A stretch of 37,603 nt of DNA from Bacteroidota bacterium (GCA_013816615.1 JACDED010000029.1:1-37603), one strand, 5' to 3'; counted from the first letter of the stretch, positions 8,200 through 16,644 are shown. Numbers and translations are program-made. Notes: a model not told the origin generated them from the sequence alone.

Positions 8200-10299
8200 T
8201 TATTTTACAACTGATATTTTAATAGATTGAACTGTTCTGTAACCTGAAGATAAAGTAGCGATATAAATACCACTTGCTAAATTATCAGCATTAAAAACAA
8301 CTTCATAAGTACCTTCAGTTTTTGTTTCATTAATAGCAGTACCAACTTTTTTACCTGCAAGATCATAAATTGAAATGGATACAGGTGAAGTTTCAGTAAC
8401 ATGATATTTGAAAGTTGTTTGACCACGGAATGGATTAGGGTAGTTTTGAACCAACGTTAATTTAGGCGCACTTAAACCAACACCGTATTCGCTTAACCCA
8501 ACTGTATTATTAATTGCACTTGGTCCACCGCATTTGCCATAACCGCTCCATGGCGTTTGCACGTAAGGAAAGTTAGCTTTAAAAGTTGTATCGTTATTTT
8601 GGATACCTGTACTGTAAGTTAAATTAGCTAATAAGTGAGGAGAAACTACAGCTGTGTATGGGCTAGGAACATCATCGTACCATAAACCAATTGCAGCTAA
8701 TACAACTCCACCTACTGCTTGTAATTCAATACGTGTTACATCATCTTCTAACCTTCTTCCGTTAGGAAAACCATCCATATTAGGGATCCATTGCATTGCA
8801 ATTGTACTGTATGTTGGATTGGTTAATCCTAAAACAGCAGCAGCAATTAAACCTTCAGAACTAAAGTCGGGATGATTACGAGGCGTTACCGGAACAGCCA
8901 TGTTTAAACGTAACATATCACCAAACGTTGGGATAAAGTTATTGATAAACGGCTTACCTGCTGCCAATGGATTACCTGCTGGTTTTCCTGTAGCTAATTG
9001 ATAAGGACGTAAATTAGGAACACCTGTATGAAAGATAGGAAGTAGATCTACTGAACGTGGCTTGTTAGCTCTTAATAAATAATTACCAAATGCAGCAGGC
9101 GATAAAGCCGTACCAGAAGTTGCTAGTGTATTAGATAATAAAGGGAATAAACCTTGTTGGCCATTAGCAAAGTTATAAGTACCTAACGATGCCGTTTGTG
9201 TACGTAATGAAGTTGATAATGCAGGAACTGCAGACGCAAAAGGATTATTACCATAATACAAAGCAAGCTCAGGATTACAGAAATAATTTTCGTGCCATGC
9301 AATTTCGTTATATGGTGTACGTGAATTCCAAACATCTTTTGATCCGATAGGAATAATTGCTTCGTTTGTTAACGGCATACCTACACGTGAAACCTGAACC
9401 CAAGATCCTGAGTAAGACTCCGAACCGTTAGTGTTTAAAGTTCTAACTTGTTGTCTGCTGGCCGAAGCCCAAACACCAATAATAAAACGGCTATCTAAAA
9501 TGTTTGTAGCTGAGTTAACAGATAAACCAGATTGTTGTAAGCTGCTGATAGGAATTTGTAAAGCAATGCTATGTACATTTTTACAAGCTACACCATCTTC
9601 AGGCTTATTGATACCTGTACCACCTTGTCTTGTTTGACCAAGATCGAAGATACCACCAAGATCAACAAAGAAAGGATCATCAGACGGACCGCAAAATACT
9701 TTTTCTCCACCACCACCGGTTGCATTTGCAATAGCGTTAGTAATTAAAGTATTATAGTTAGCCGTGTTTAAACCTGCAGCACCACTAATTGAGCGTGGCC
9801 CAATGTTTGGAGGAGGAACAGTGCCGGCAGGAACGATCGTTGTAAATGCACCACCGTTCACACTTTTTTCAGCCAGGTAGGTCATTTTTAAATTTTCTTT
9901 CCCTAAACGAATATTAAAGAAAGTTGTTGTATCCTGGTTTGTTTTTGTAAATGTAAAACGATACGTAATATCATCACCTGCAGTTGGCGTTAATGTACTT
10001 CCGTTTTCGATGTGAATTTCGTAACGTACATTTTCTCCAAACGATGCGTAGTTAGGTCCACCTTGCGGTAATTGCAAAGGAACGTAATTAGCGATGATGG
10101 TAATTTTAGTTGTATCATCCGGACTACGAAATGCGTAAAGATCCGTGTTATCTGCCAAAGGATCGCTTGCGATCAACGGCGCTTCCCTGTGACTTGAAGC
10201 CTGTAGGGTAGATTTCTGAGAATCCCAGGTATACATGGTAATTGCCGTAGCAACAACACACGATGCACCAAGAATTTTTGTTATTAATTTCTTATTCAT
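8200..10299 (-). CDS. DUF4331 protein with T9SS C-terminal sorting domain
   Basis: 699 residues from the ATG at 10297-10299. A longer reading to 10362 would overlap the upstream gene and precede the natural signal sequence, so it is not used. N-terminal signal region MNKKLITKILGASCVVATAI is followed by ASSHREAPLIASDPLADNTDLYAF, the DUF4331 hallmark, which continues to about 590. The C-terminal part (about 605-699, starting APKLTLVQNYPNPF) is a T9SS type A sorting domain, so the protein should be exported across the outer membrane and surface-attached or released. It is a tandem duplicate of the gene 29 bases upstream, which lacks this domain. DUF4331 function is unknown. Confidence 0.88.
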   Translation of the reverse strand: MNKKLITKILGASCVVATAITMYTWDSQKSTLQASSHREAPLIASDPLADNTDLYAFRSPDDTTKITIIANYVPLQLPQGGPNYASFGENVRYEIHIENGSTLTPTAGDDITYRFTFTKTNQDTTTFFNIRLGKENLKMTYLAEKSVNGGAFTTIVPAGTVPPPNIGPRSISGAAGLNTANYNTLITNAIANATGGGGEKVFCGPSDDPFFVDLGGIFDLGQTRQGGTGINKPEDGVACKNVHSIALQIPISSLQQSGLSVNSATNILDSRFIIGVWASASRQQVRTLNTNGSESYSGSWVQVSRVGMPLTNEAIIPIGSKDVWNSRTPYNEIAWHENYFCNPELALYYGNNPFASAVPALSTSLRTQTASLGTYNFANGQQGLFPLLSNTLATSGTALSPAAFGNYLLRANKPRSVDLLPIFHTGVPNLRPYQLATGKPAGNPLAAGKPFINNFIPTFGDMLRLNMAVPVTPRNHPDFSSEGLIAAAVLGLTNPTYSTIAMQWIPNMDGFPNGRRLEDDVTRIELQAVGGVVLAAIGLWYDDVPSPYTAVVSPHLLANLTYSTGIQNNDTTFKANFPYVQTPWSGYGKCGGPSAINNTVGLSEYGVGLSAPKLTLVQNYPNPFRGQTTFKYHVTETSPVSISIYDLAGKKVGTAINETKTEGTYEVVFNADNLASGIYIATLSSGYRTVQSIKISVVK

Positions 10300-10328
10300 G
10301 ATTTTTAGTTTTAATGTTGTTAATACGT

Positions 10329-12107
10329 TTATTGACCACTGTGATTTGCGTAACCACTCCATGGACTTTGTACATAAGGGAAATTAGCTTTGAAAGTGGT
10401 ATCATTATTTTTTACACCAGCTTCGTAACCAAGTACACCGCCTAATTTAGCAGTAACAGGGTTTGGTCCGCCGGCTGTATAATCATCATACCATAAACCA
10501 ATTGCCGCTAATACAACACCACCTACTGCCTGAAGCTCGATGCGTGTAACATCATCTTCTAATCTTCTTCCGTTAGGGAAACCATCCATATTAGGGATCC
10601 ATTGCATTGAAATGTTTGCGTAAGTTGGATTTGTTAATCCTAAAACAGCTGCTGCAACTAAACCTTCAGAGCTGAAATCAGGATGATTACGTGGTGTTAC
10701 AGGAACAGCCATATTTAAACGTAACATATCACCAAACGTTGGAATAAAATTATTGATAAAAGGTTTTCCTGCTGCAAGTGGATTGCCACCAGCTTTACCG
10801 GTAAATAACTGGTATGGTGGTAAATTAGGAACACCCGTATGAAAAATTGGAAGCAGATCTACCGAACGCGGTTTACCCGGTCTTAATAAATAACCACCAA
10901 AAGCACTTGGTGCAAATGCAGTACCAACCGTTGCAGCTGTGTTAGAAGCCAATGCAGATAAACCTGCTTTTGTATTTCTAAAATCGTAAGATTGTAATGA
11001 TAAACTTTGAATACGCAATGCCTGTAAAGCAGGAACAGCTCCACCAAATTGTGAATCATCCATGTATAAAGCTAATTCCGGATTACAGAAATAATTTTCA
11101 TGCCATGCAATTTCATTATAAGGTGTGCGCGAATTCCAAAGATCTTTTGAACCTATTGGAATAATTGCTTCGTTAGTTAAGGGCATACCTATACGTGATA
11201 CCTGAACCCAGCCACCGGTGTTATTTGGATTAGCCCCCGTACCACTTAATGTTTTAGTTGTTTGCCTGCTTGCAGATGCCCAAACACCGATAACAAATCT
11301 ACCATCTAAAATATTTGTTGCAGAGCTAACAGATAAACCTGTTTGTTGTAAAGTTGAAATAGGAATTTGCATAACTATGCTGTGCACATTCTTATGTCCT
11401 ACACCATCACGCGGTGCAGCAGTACCTGTACCGCCTGCGCGGGTTTGACCAAGATCAAAGATCCCGCCAAGATCAACAAAGAAAGGATCATCAGATGGAC
11501 CACAAAATACTTTTTCGCCACCAGCACCAGATGCGTTTGCAATTGCATTGGTTACTAATGTAGCATAGTTTGAAGTTAATGTTAAACCTGCAACACCACC
11601 AATTGAGCGTGGCCCAATGTTTGGAGGCGGAACAACTCCATTAGCAACGATAGTTGTAAATGCACCACCGTTCACACTTTTTTCAGCAGTGTAAGTTGTT
11701 TTTAAATTTTCTTTATTCAAACGAATATTAAAGAAAGTTGTAGTATCCTGATTTACTTTTGAAAAAGTAAAACGATAAGTGATATCATCACCTGCCGTTG
11801 GAGTTAATGTACTTCCATTTTCGATATGAATTTCATAACGGATGTTCTCACCAAAAGAAGCATAATTTGGTCCGCCTTGCGGTAATTGCAAAGGAACGTA
11901 ATTAGCTACGATGGTAATTTTGTTAGTATCGTCCGGACTGCGAAATGCATAAAGGTCCGTATTGTCGGCCAGAGGATCGTTCGCGATCAGCGGCGCCTCC
12001 CTGTGGCTCGAGGCCTGAAGGGATTTCTGTGAATCCCAGGCATAAAATGTAATTGCCGCAGCAACCACACAACTTATACCTAGTATCGATTTGGTAGATT
12101 TTTTCAT
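10329..12107 (-). CDS. DUF4331 protein without sorting domain
   Basis: 592 residues. Signal-like N-terminus MKKSTKSILGISCVVAAAIT, then ASSHREAPLIANDPLADNTD (32-51), the DUF4331 signature. Its body is very close to the next gene over nearly its whole length; both share for example WHENYFCNPELALY and RLNMAVPVTPRNHPDFSSEG. It ends at GYANHSGQ, just where its paralogue continues into the T9SS sorting domain. Either this copy lost that domain or it is meant to stay in the periplasm. It is the first gene of the DUF4331/TPR/HupE/TonB series and starts 96 bases after signal peptidase I ends. Biochemical function is unknown. Confidence 0.85.
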   Translation of the reverse strand: MKKSTKSILGISCVVAAAITFYAWDSQKSLQASSHREAPLIANDPLADNTDLYAFRSPDDTNKITIVANYVPLQLPQGGPNYASFGENIRYEIHIENGSTLTPTAGDDITYRFTFSKVNQDTTTFFNIRLNKENLKTTYTAEKSVNGGAFTTIVANGVVPPPNIGPRSIGGVAGLTLTSNYATLVTNAIANASGAGGEKVFCGPSDDPFFVDLGGIFDLGQTRAGGTGTAAPRDGVGHKNVHSIVMQIPISTLQQTGLSVSSATNILDGRFVIGVWASASRQTTKTLSGTGANPNNTGGWVQVSRIGMPLTNEAIIPIGSKDLWNSRTPYNEIAWHENYFCNPELALYMDDSQFGGAVPALQALRIQSLSLQSYDFRNTKAGLSALASNTAATVGTAFAPSAFGGYLLRPGKPRSVDLLPIFHTGVPNLPPYQLFTGKAGGNPLAAGKPFINNFIPTFGDMLRLNMAVPVTPRNHPDFSSEGLVAAAVLGLTNPTYANISMQWIPNMDGFPNGRRLEDDVTRIELQAVGGVVLAAIGLWYDDYTAGGPNPVTAKLGGVLGYEAGVKNNDTTFKANFPYVQSPWSGYANHSGQ

Positions 12108-12203
12108 GTTTTAATCAGGATTAGTTTTCATAATGATATACGTCGTTATGAGGGGTTTAGATTTTTTAGATTGAATTTTATACAACTGAAAATCAGCTGT
12201 TTA

Positions 12204-13199
12204 TTATTTAACAGAAGAAAAATTTCTTCCTGAGCGTTGAGATGAATACAGAACAAGATCAGCTCTTCCTATGATGTGGCTTTCAGGGATAAAGCCCCAG
12301 TTTCTTGAATCTATTGAGTTGTAGCGGTTATCGCCCATTACAAAATAATAATTTTGAGTGAACGTATAATATTTAGTGATCTTATCATTAATAAGCACCA
12401 CATCATTTTTAAAAGAAAATTTTCCTTCTTCAAAACGTTCAATAATGCGCTGGTAAATGGCAATGTTATTTTTATCAAGAAGAATGCTATCACCTTCGCG
12501 CGGAATATATAAGGGGCCAAAAAAATCAAAGTTCCATCTTAGCGTTGCATAATTTGGAAATACAGAAGGATGATAATAATCTTTTGATAAGGGTTGCAGA
12601 TTAATTGATTTAATGTAAGGTAATTTGTACAGCGAATCGGCCTGTGCGGCGCTCATTACAATAGTGTAATTTTTTTCATCAATTGTAGAACTGTTTTGTA
12701 AAATTCTTAATCGCTGCAATATAACCGTATCAATTGGTTTATCGCTTTGTACATTATAATTTTTATAAATAAAAACCGGTTCATCTAAATTAGAATTAAC
12801 GTACACTTTACCGTTTATTATTTTTAAACTATCGCCGGGCAATGCTACGCAACGTTTAATATACTCTTCGCGCATATCAATAGGCAATTCATCGGTTAAT
12901 GAATAATTAAACGCAATCACATCATTACGTTGTATTTCTGAAAAACCAAACACGCGTAAGTAAGATAAATGTAGCCAATCAACAAATTTTTTATTACCAC
13001 CAATACTTATGGATAAAGGCGTTATTGGTAAACGGGCGCCGTAAGCTAATTTATTTATTACAACGTAATCACCTTCATACAAAGTACCATGCATGGATGC
13101 TGAAGGAATATTAAATGTTTGGAAAAGAAATGTTCTAAAAAACAACCAAATGATAAAGGCCCAGAAAAAGATCTTGATTATTTTTTGAAAGATGATCAA
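12204..13199 (-). CDS. lepB: Signal peptidase I
   Basis: 331 residues. One N-terminal membrane helix (5-25) precedes the catalytic serine motif IPSASMHGTLYEGDYVVINK (Ser35). The lysine box is EEYIKRCVALPGDSLKI, with K115 the expected general base. The C-terminal box is YFVMGDNRYNSIDSRNWGFI. Between boxes there is a long insertion (about 135-275), usual for Bacteroidota signal peptidases, which are longer than the proteobacterial core. It removes Sec signal peptides at the outer face of the inner membrane. A Bacteroidota-type -7 element (TAGTTTTG, minus strand, 13232-13239) lies just upstream, so it may have its own promoter. Identification is firm. Confidence 0.93.
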   Translation of the reverse strand: MIIFQKIIKIFFWAFIIWLFFRTFLFQTFNIPSASMHGTLYEGDYVVINKLAYGARLPITPLSISIGGNKKFVDWLHLSYLRVFGFSEIQRNDVIAFNYSLTDELPIDMREEYIKRCVALPGDSLKIINGKVYVNSNLDEPVFIYKNYNVQSDKPIDTVILQRLRILQNSSTIDEKNYTIVMSAAQADSLYKLPYIKSINLQPLSKDYYHPSVFPNYATLRWNFDFFGPLYIPREGDSILLDKNNIAIYQRIIERFEEGKFSFKNDVVLINDKITKYYTFTQNYYFVMGDNRYNSIDSRNWGFIPESHIIGRADLVLYSSQRSGRNFSSVK

Positions 13200-13277
13200 A
13201 CTAATTATTTATCAAATTAAATTGTTGATCTCAAAACTAATAGAAATTTTTGTAAATAGTTTTGTAAACGCATAAAG

Positions 13278-13889
13278 TTATGCAGCAATACGCTGCAATA
13301 TTACTTTGCACGGTGTTTTAGAAGTTACTTTTACAATATGTCCCAAATTTAAAGGAAGAGAATAATAATCTCCCGGCACTAATGATAAAGTATGTGTATC
13401 GGTAATAATATCGCAGGTACCTTCAAGAATTAAGAATTTTTCAAATTCATTATCGTGCATTTCGTAAGGCGTGGCATCTTTTATCCAAACAATAGCTGTC
13501 ATTTCGCCCGGTTGGTGACCTATCAGTTTTATTTCAAAATCTTCAACTTCTTCAGTCAAGGCAAGATCCTTACGATCTAACCAGGGTGCAAAATCTTTGG
13601 CTTTTGAATTTTCATTTAAAATTGGGGGAACAGTGGGCGTCTCACCATTTTTTATGCGCTCCATATAATCAATTGTAGCCATGATCATAGGTTTTAAAGT
13701 TGGATCGATAGCCGGTGAAGTTGTTTCAGAATACATCAATAATGCTTTTGAAATAGCATCAATTTCATTTTTAATTTCAGGATGCGAAGCCGCTTGTACT
13801 TCCACTTCCTTATTTTCTTCAACTGAAGTTAAACCAAGAACGTACATTTCAAGAATGCCCGAGTTTATATATTGATTTACGTTTTTCAT
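13278..13889 (-). CDS. Cupin-domain anti-sigma factor
   Basis: 203 residues, cytoplasmic, no membrane helix. The N-terminal part (1-80; YINSGILEMYVLGLTSVEEN, then helices) resembles RskA/ChrR-type anti-sigma domains. The C-terminal part (100-200) is a cupin barrel (PGEMTAIVWIKDATPYEMHDNEFEKFLILEG, then SLVPGDYYSLPLNLGHIVKV). The His/Cys zinc signature of the ChrR anti-sigma domain is absent. Its start overlaps the sigma-factor stop by 4 bases (13886-13889), so translation is coupled, giving near-equal amounts. It should hold the sigma factor inactive until the cupin senses a signal; the signal is not evident. Confidence 0.75.
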   Translation of the reverse strand: MKNVNQYINSGILEMYVLGLTSVEENKEVEVQAASHPEIKNEIDAISKALLMYSETTSPAIDPTLKPMIMATIDYMERIKNGETPTVPPILNENSKAKDFAPWLDRKDLALTEEVEDFEIKLIGHQPGEMTAIVWIKDATPYEMHDNEFEKFLILEGTCDIITDTHTLSLVPGDYYSLPLNLGHIVKVTSKTPCKVILQRIAA

Positions 13890-14362
13890 TTAACTTTTTC
13901 AGCCCTGATCTTATCAAGTTCTTTTTTGAGATTTACCTTTACTTCTTCTATGGTTATATTCATGGCCTCTGCTACCATTTTTAATGAATACCCATTCAAA
14001 TAAATTAACGACAAAATCTCCTTATTATACAAATTTACGTTATTGTTTAATTGTTGGATTTGCAAACTAGTGTTAATTGCAGGATTTTTAATAACATCGT
14101 TTGTTTCATTTCGGGCAATTATTAACATCCAGGCTATCAATCGATGTTTTGAAGGGTCAAATAAAAAAATGCTTTGCCATATTTTAACAAAAATTTTTTG
14201 AAGAATCTCTTCAGCTAAATGCGGATCCTGAATTTGTTTGCTTATTACACTATAAATTACAGGAGAATAAGTATCGTATAAAAGACCAAATGCAGCTTTA
14301 TCCTTTTTTTGAATAGAACTCAGTAATTCCTCCTGCGAATATGGCTTTCTTGCACCGGTCAT
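13886..14362 (-). CDS. ECF-type RNA polymerase sigma factor
   Basis: 158 residues. Region 2 covers about 10-80: KAAFGLLYDTYSPVIYSVI, then HLAEEILQKIFVKIWQ and LIAWMLIIARNETNDVI. Region 4 is about 115-155, with NKEILSLIYLNGYSLKMVAE followed by MNITIEEVKVNLKKELDKIR. The linker is short and the length is at the low end for ECF factors. It is coupled by a 4-base overlap to the cupin anti-sigma factor. Targets cannot be read from the sequence; the signal peptidase and DUF4331 genes just downstream on the same strand are candidates. Confidence 0.88.
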   Translation of the reverse strand: MTGARKPYSQEELLSSIQKKDKAAFGLLYDTYSPVIYSVISKQIQDPHLAEEILQKIFVKIWQSIFLFDPSKHRLIAWMLIIARNETNDVIKNPAINTSLQIQQLNNNVNLYNKEILSLIYLNGYSLKMVAEAMNITIEEVKVNLKKELDKIRAEKVK

Positions 14363-14426
14363 GATATAAAGCTAATAATTTTACTTATCAGCACCAAATT
14401 GTTTTAACTCATAAAAGTGATAGATC

Positions 14427-15092
14427 TTAAACAGCTATACCGTTTTGAACGGCATATTTTACAAGGCCTGCAATGTTCTTTACCTTAACTTTTTTAATAA
14501 GGTTCTTTCGGTGGGTTTCTACAGTGTGTATACTTATAAATAATTTTTCAGCGATCTCGGAAGTAGTATTCTCCTGTACTATCAGCTTTAACACGTCAAT
14601 TTCCCTTTCAGTTAAACCATGTTGCTGATCCGGTAATAAAACTTCAGGATACTCATTATTTGTTTGTGCATTTAATAATTTTAAACCCACATCATTACTG
14701 AAACATTTTTTTCCGGACGCTACTAAAATAATTGCTTTTTCCAGTTCCACTATCTTTGTGTTTTTAAGAATATATCCTGAAACACCAATATCAATAAGCT
14801 CCTGAATATATTCTTTTTCAAGAAACATACTTAGGGCAATAATTTTAACAGAGGGGAATTTTTTTACAATAACCTTTGCGGCTTCAAAGCCATTCATTTC
14901 CGGCATATTAATATCCAGAAGTACAACATCCACTTTTTTCTTTTCAAGCAGTTCAATAAGTTCAGTACCTGTATTAGCACTTGCCTCAACTACAATCATT
15001 CCGTTTATGGCAAGTAATAAAGAAATACCTTCAATAAACATTTCATGATCATCAGCAATATAAATACTGATCTTTTCTTCCACCTTGTCCAT
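14427..15092 (-). CDS. NarL/LuxR-family response regulator
   Basis: 221 residues. Receiver domain (8-125) with acidic pocket D14/D15, phospho-acceptor D60 (VVLLDINMPEMNG) and conserved K110. The C-terminal LuxR-type helix-turn-helix (about 158-215) reads LTEREIDVLKLIVQENTTSE, then FISIHTVETHRKNLIKKV. It is a DNA-binding two-component regulator. No histidine kinase is adjacent, so it is an orphan in this window. It lies 64 bases upstream of the sigma/anti-sigma pair on the same strand and could be co-transcribed with it. Targets unknown. Confidence 0.92.
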   Translation of the reverse strand: MDKVEEKISIYIADDHEMFIEGISLLLAINGMIVVEASANTGTELIELLEKKKVDVVLLDINMPEMNGFEAAKVIVKKFPSVKIIALSMFLEKEYIQELIDIGVSGYILKNTKIVELEKAIILVASGKKCFSNDVGLKLLNAQTNNEYPEVLLPDQQHGLTEREIDVLKLIVQENTTSEIAEKLFISIHTVETHRKNLIKKVKVKNIAGLVKYAVQNGIAV

Positions 15093-15298
15093 TAAATTAG
15101 CTTGAAAAGCTATAAAATTAAAACATGAATCTAAGATAAATTTTCATTATAATTTAATTAAAAAATCATCCTTTTAATCTTCTGAAAATGAAAAAGATAT
15201 GTATGTTAAAGTAATTTTTTTACGTTTGAAACGTAGTGTTTTCAATAGTTGAAGCAAAATACACTGGAAATAATTTAAGATCCGGACCAAAAAGATAG
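15093..15298. other. AT-rich intergenic region, no gene seen
   Basis: Between the response regulator start (15092) and the end of the small exported protein gene (15299), both on the minus strand. It is strongly AT-rich. I see no open frame of useful length, no clear terminator and no TGGCAT motif. It must hold the promoter of the response regulator. Confidence 0.5.
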
Positions 15299-15715
15299 CT
15301 ACTTTTTATCTACCGCCAAAACCGAGGCGTTTTCATATTTGGCTGATAGTGTTTTACCAAAAGCAGTGAATGTTACAATACATCCGTAAAAGCCATTTAA
15401 ATTTTCACCTATAAATCCTCCATCCGTATGAGGTTTTAACTTTAAATTAAAGCTGGTACTATCGGGTAGTGAAAATTTTACATCGCAGGTAACTTCTTTA
15501 TTACTAATGGTGTTTAGTTTTTTATCAAGAAGATAAGTATAAATAAATTTGCCGGGCGTGTTGATCTCGATATAATAATTTTGGATTTTTTTTATGATAC
15601 CACCATGTGGCCCTTTTGTTTGCGTTTTACTCCAGGAAACAAATGCAATGAGAATACAGTATAAAAGTGCCAGAAAAACTATTTTTCCTTTTATCGATCG
15701 CAGAACTATTGGCAT
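15299..15715 (-). CDS. Small exported protein with GPHGG motif
   Basis: 138 residues with an N-terminal membrane/signal helix (12-28). The beta-rich mature part begins GPHGGIIKKIQNYYIEI (35-51). A PHGG start followed by a YxIE strand resembles the small domain at the N-terminus of some heavy-metal RND adaptor proteins, here standing alone; metal binding would be an inference. Two Cys residues in the mature part could pair. The gene is monocistronic, with a TGGCAT-type promoter motif at 15854-15867 and a terminator-like hairpin (15741-15764) inside its presumed leader. Specific function unknown. Confidence 0.6.
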   Translation of the reverse strand: MPIVLRSIKGKIVFLALLYCILIAFVSWSKTQTKGPHGGIIKKIQNYYIEINTPGKFIYTYLLDKKLNTISNKEVTCDVKFSLPDSTSFNLKLKPHTDGGFIGENLNGFYGCIVTFTAFGKTLSAKYENASVLAVDKK

Positions 15716-15740
15716 TTTATTAAGTTTTAAAATTTAAAGT

Positions 15741-15764
15741 AAAGCCCCGTTTTACCGGGGCTTT
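15741..15764 (-). terminator. Hairpin in the leader of the GPHGG gene (attenuator or small-RNA terminator)
   Basis: Perfect 9-bp stem (AAAGCCCCG 15741-15749, CGGGGCTTT 15756-15764) with a 6-base loop. On the minus strand it is followed by the AT-rich ACTTTAAAATTTT and then, 26 bases from the hairpin, the ATG of the GPHGG gene. It therefore lies between the promoter motif at 15854 and that gene. It may be an attenuator or the end of a short RNA of roughly 100 bases. Confidence 0.55.
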
Positions 15765-15853
15765 GTACTCTGATTATCCGTTATGGATCTTATTCACTTA
15801 GATCTCTCTTATGAAATCTCCTCCTTACAGATAATCTAATACACCTTTTATTC

Positions 15854-15867
15854 AAAATTTTATGCCA
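15854..15867 (-). promoter_or_regulatory. TGGCAT motif, site A
   Basis: TGGCATAAAATTTT on the minus strand, about 140 bases upstream of the GPHGG gene start. It is identical to sites B and D and resembles a sigma-54 -24 element. The position where a -12 GC would fall is TG. Confidence 0.55.
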
Positions 15868-15987
15868 ATATAATTACTCGTTTTTTAAACGAATTGCGGC
15901 ATTTATTTCACTTAATGTGTACTGTAAAAGGCAAAATTGGGTAAATCTGTCGCAGTTAAACTACCCTTATAAGATAAGAAGCGTTAG

Positions 15988-16001
15988 TGGCATAAAATTT
16001 T
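15988..16001 (+). promoter_or_regulatory. TGGCAT motif, site B
   Basis: TGGCATAAAATTTT on the plus strand, starting 56 bases upstream of the ATG at 16044. Identical to sites A and D. The -12 position reads TC. Confidence 0.6.
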
Positions 16002-16043
16002 CTTAGGCAACAAGTATATTCACAACTTAAAAAAAAACGAAAA

Positions 16044-16478
16044 ATGAAAAAAGTAGCATTTATTTTATTCATGGCAATTGCCGGAATAAGTAATTCAGTA
16101 GTTGCACAAACTAAAGTAGTATTAAGCGATAAAACAGGTTGGCACAAGATCGGTGAAACAACAGTTGATTTTGGTAAAGACCGTGATGAGGTTTCAGTTA
16201 TTGGTGCAGATAAATTTGCAGCATTGATCTTTAAAGTAGATGATGCGCCGATTGATCTTATTGATATTGAAGTTTTTTATGAAAGCGGCGATAACCAAAA
16301 AGTATCAGTTAACTTTCCTATTAAAGCTCCGGGACAAAGTAAAACGATCGATCTTAATGGCGGCGAACGCAGCATTAAAAAGATCGTTTTTGTTTACAAA
16401 ACATTGCCAAACAGAAAAGACGTAAAGGCCCATGTAGAAATATGGGGACTTAAAACAAACCCTGACAAGAAAAAGTAA
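16044..16478 (+). CDS. Small exported beta-rich protein (DUF2541-like)
   Basis: 144 residues with a Sec signal peptide (1-22, cleavage after VVAQ). The mature part starts WHKIGETTVDFGKDRDEVSV, continues with FAALIFKVDDAPIDLIDIEV, DLNGGERSIKKIVFVYKT and VKAHVEIWGLK. This pattern of a Trp-led strand, FG..RD, DL.GG.R.I and a final V.IWG strand is seen in small secreted proteins of the DUF2541 type. Function is unknown. It is monocistronic, with its own TGGCAT promoter motif upstream and a strong terminator downstream. Such proteins are predicted to be periplasmic or released. Confidence 0.7.
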   Translation: MKKVAFILFMAIAGISNSVVAQTKVVLSDKTGWHKIGETTVDFGKDRDEVSVIGADKFAALIFKVDDAPIDLIDIEVFYESGDNQKVSVNFPIKAPGQSKTIDLNGGERSIKKIVFVYKTLPNRKDVKAHVEIWGLKTNPDKKK

Positions 16479-16482
16479 TTTT

Positions 16483-16517
16483 AAAAAAAGACCGTTAGAA
16501 ATAGCGGTCTTTTTTTT
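16483..16517 (+). terminator. Intrinsic terminator after the DUF2541-like gene
   Basis: A 15-bp stem (16483-16497 with 16503-16517, one G-T pair), a short loop, A7 on the left and T8 on the right. It starts 4 bases after the stop codon. Confidence 0.9.
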
Positions 16518-16585
16518 ATGAGAAAATAGCTACACATAAATCCACAAAAGTGTTGCCAAGTGTTTAATATAACCCTTATTTATAT

Positions 16586-16599
16586 TGGCATGAAATTAT
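16586..16599 (+). promoter_or_regulatory. TGGCAT motif, site C
   Basis: TGGCATGAAATTAT, 59 bases upstream of the ATG at 16645. The -12 position reads TA. The sequence ACCCTTAT precedes it (16572-16579); the same 8-mer also occurs 17 bases upstream of site B. Confidence 0.55.
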
Positions 16600-16644
16600 A
16601 ACGCGTCACCTAAATAATCAATTTAAGAACTAAAAAAATAAAAC

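Larger units (their letters stand above)
15716..16043. other. Divergent regulatory region between two exported-protein genes
   Basis: 328 bases without a coding region. It contains a hairpin (15741-15764) and two identical 14-base motifs TGGCATAAAATTTT facing outwards (minus strand 15854-15867, plus strand 15988-16001). It also contains the dyad TCGTTT-TTT-AAACGA (15878-15892) and the inverted pair GGGTA (15939-15943) / TACCC (15962-15966). The last two may be activator sites. Both flanking genes point away from it. Confidence 0.6.

Noticed and set aside
9282-9297. TGGCACGAAAATTATT on the minus strand, a good match to the promoter motif
   Set aside because: It is coding: the conserved WHENYF codons of DUF4331. 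The paralogue has TGGCATGAAAATTATT at the matching place (11090-11105). Position deep inside a gene argues against a promoter.
10300-10362. Longer start for the second DUF4331 protein at 10362
   Set aside because: The extra 21 residues overlap the end of the upstream gene and precede the natural signal sequence MNKKLITKI; the paralogue begins at the matching place.
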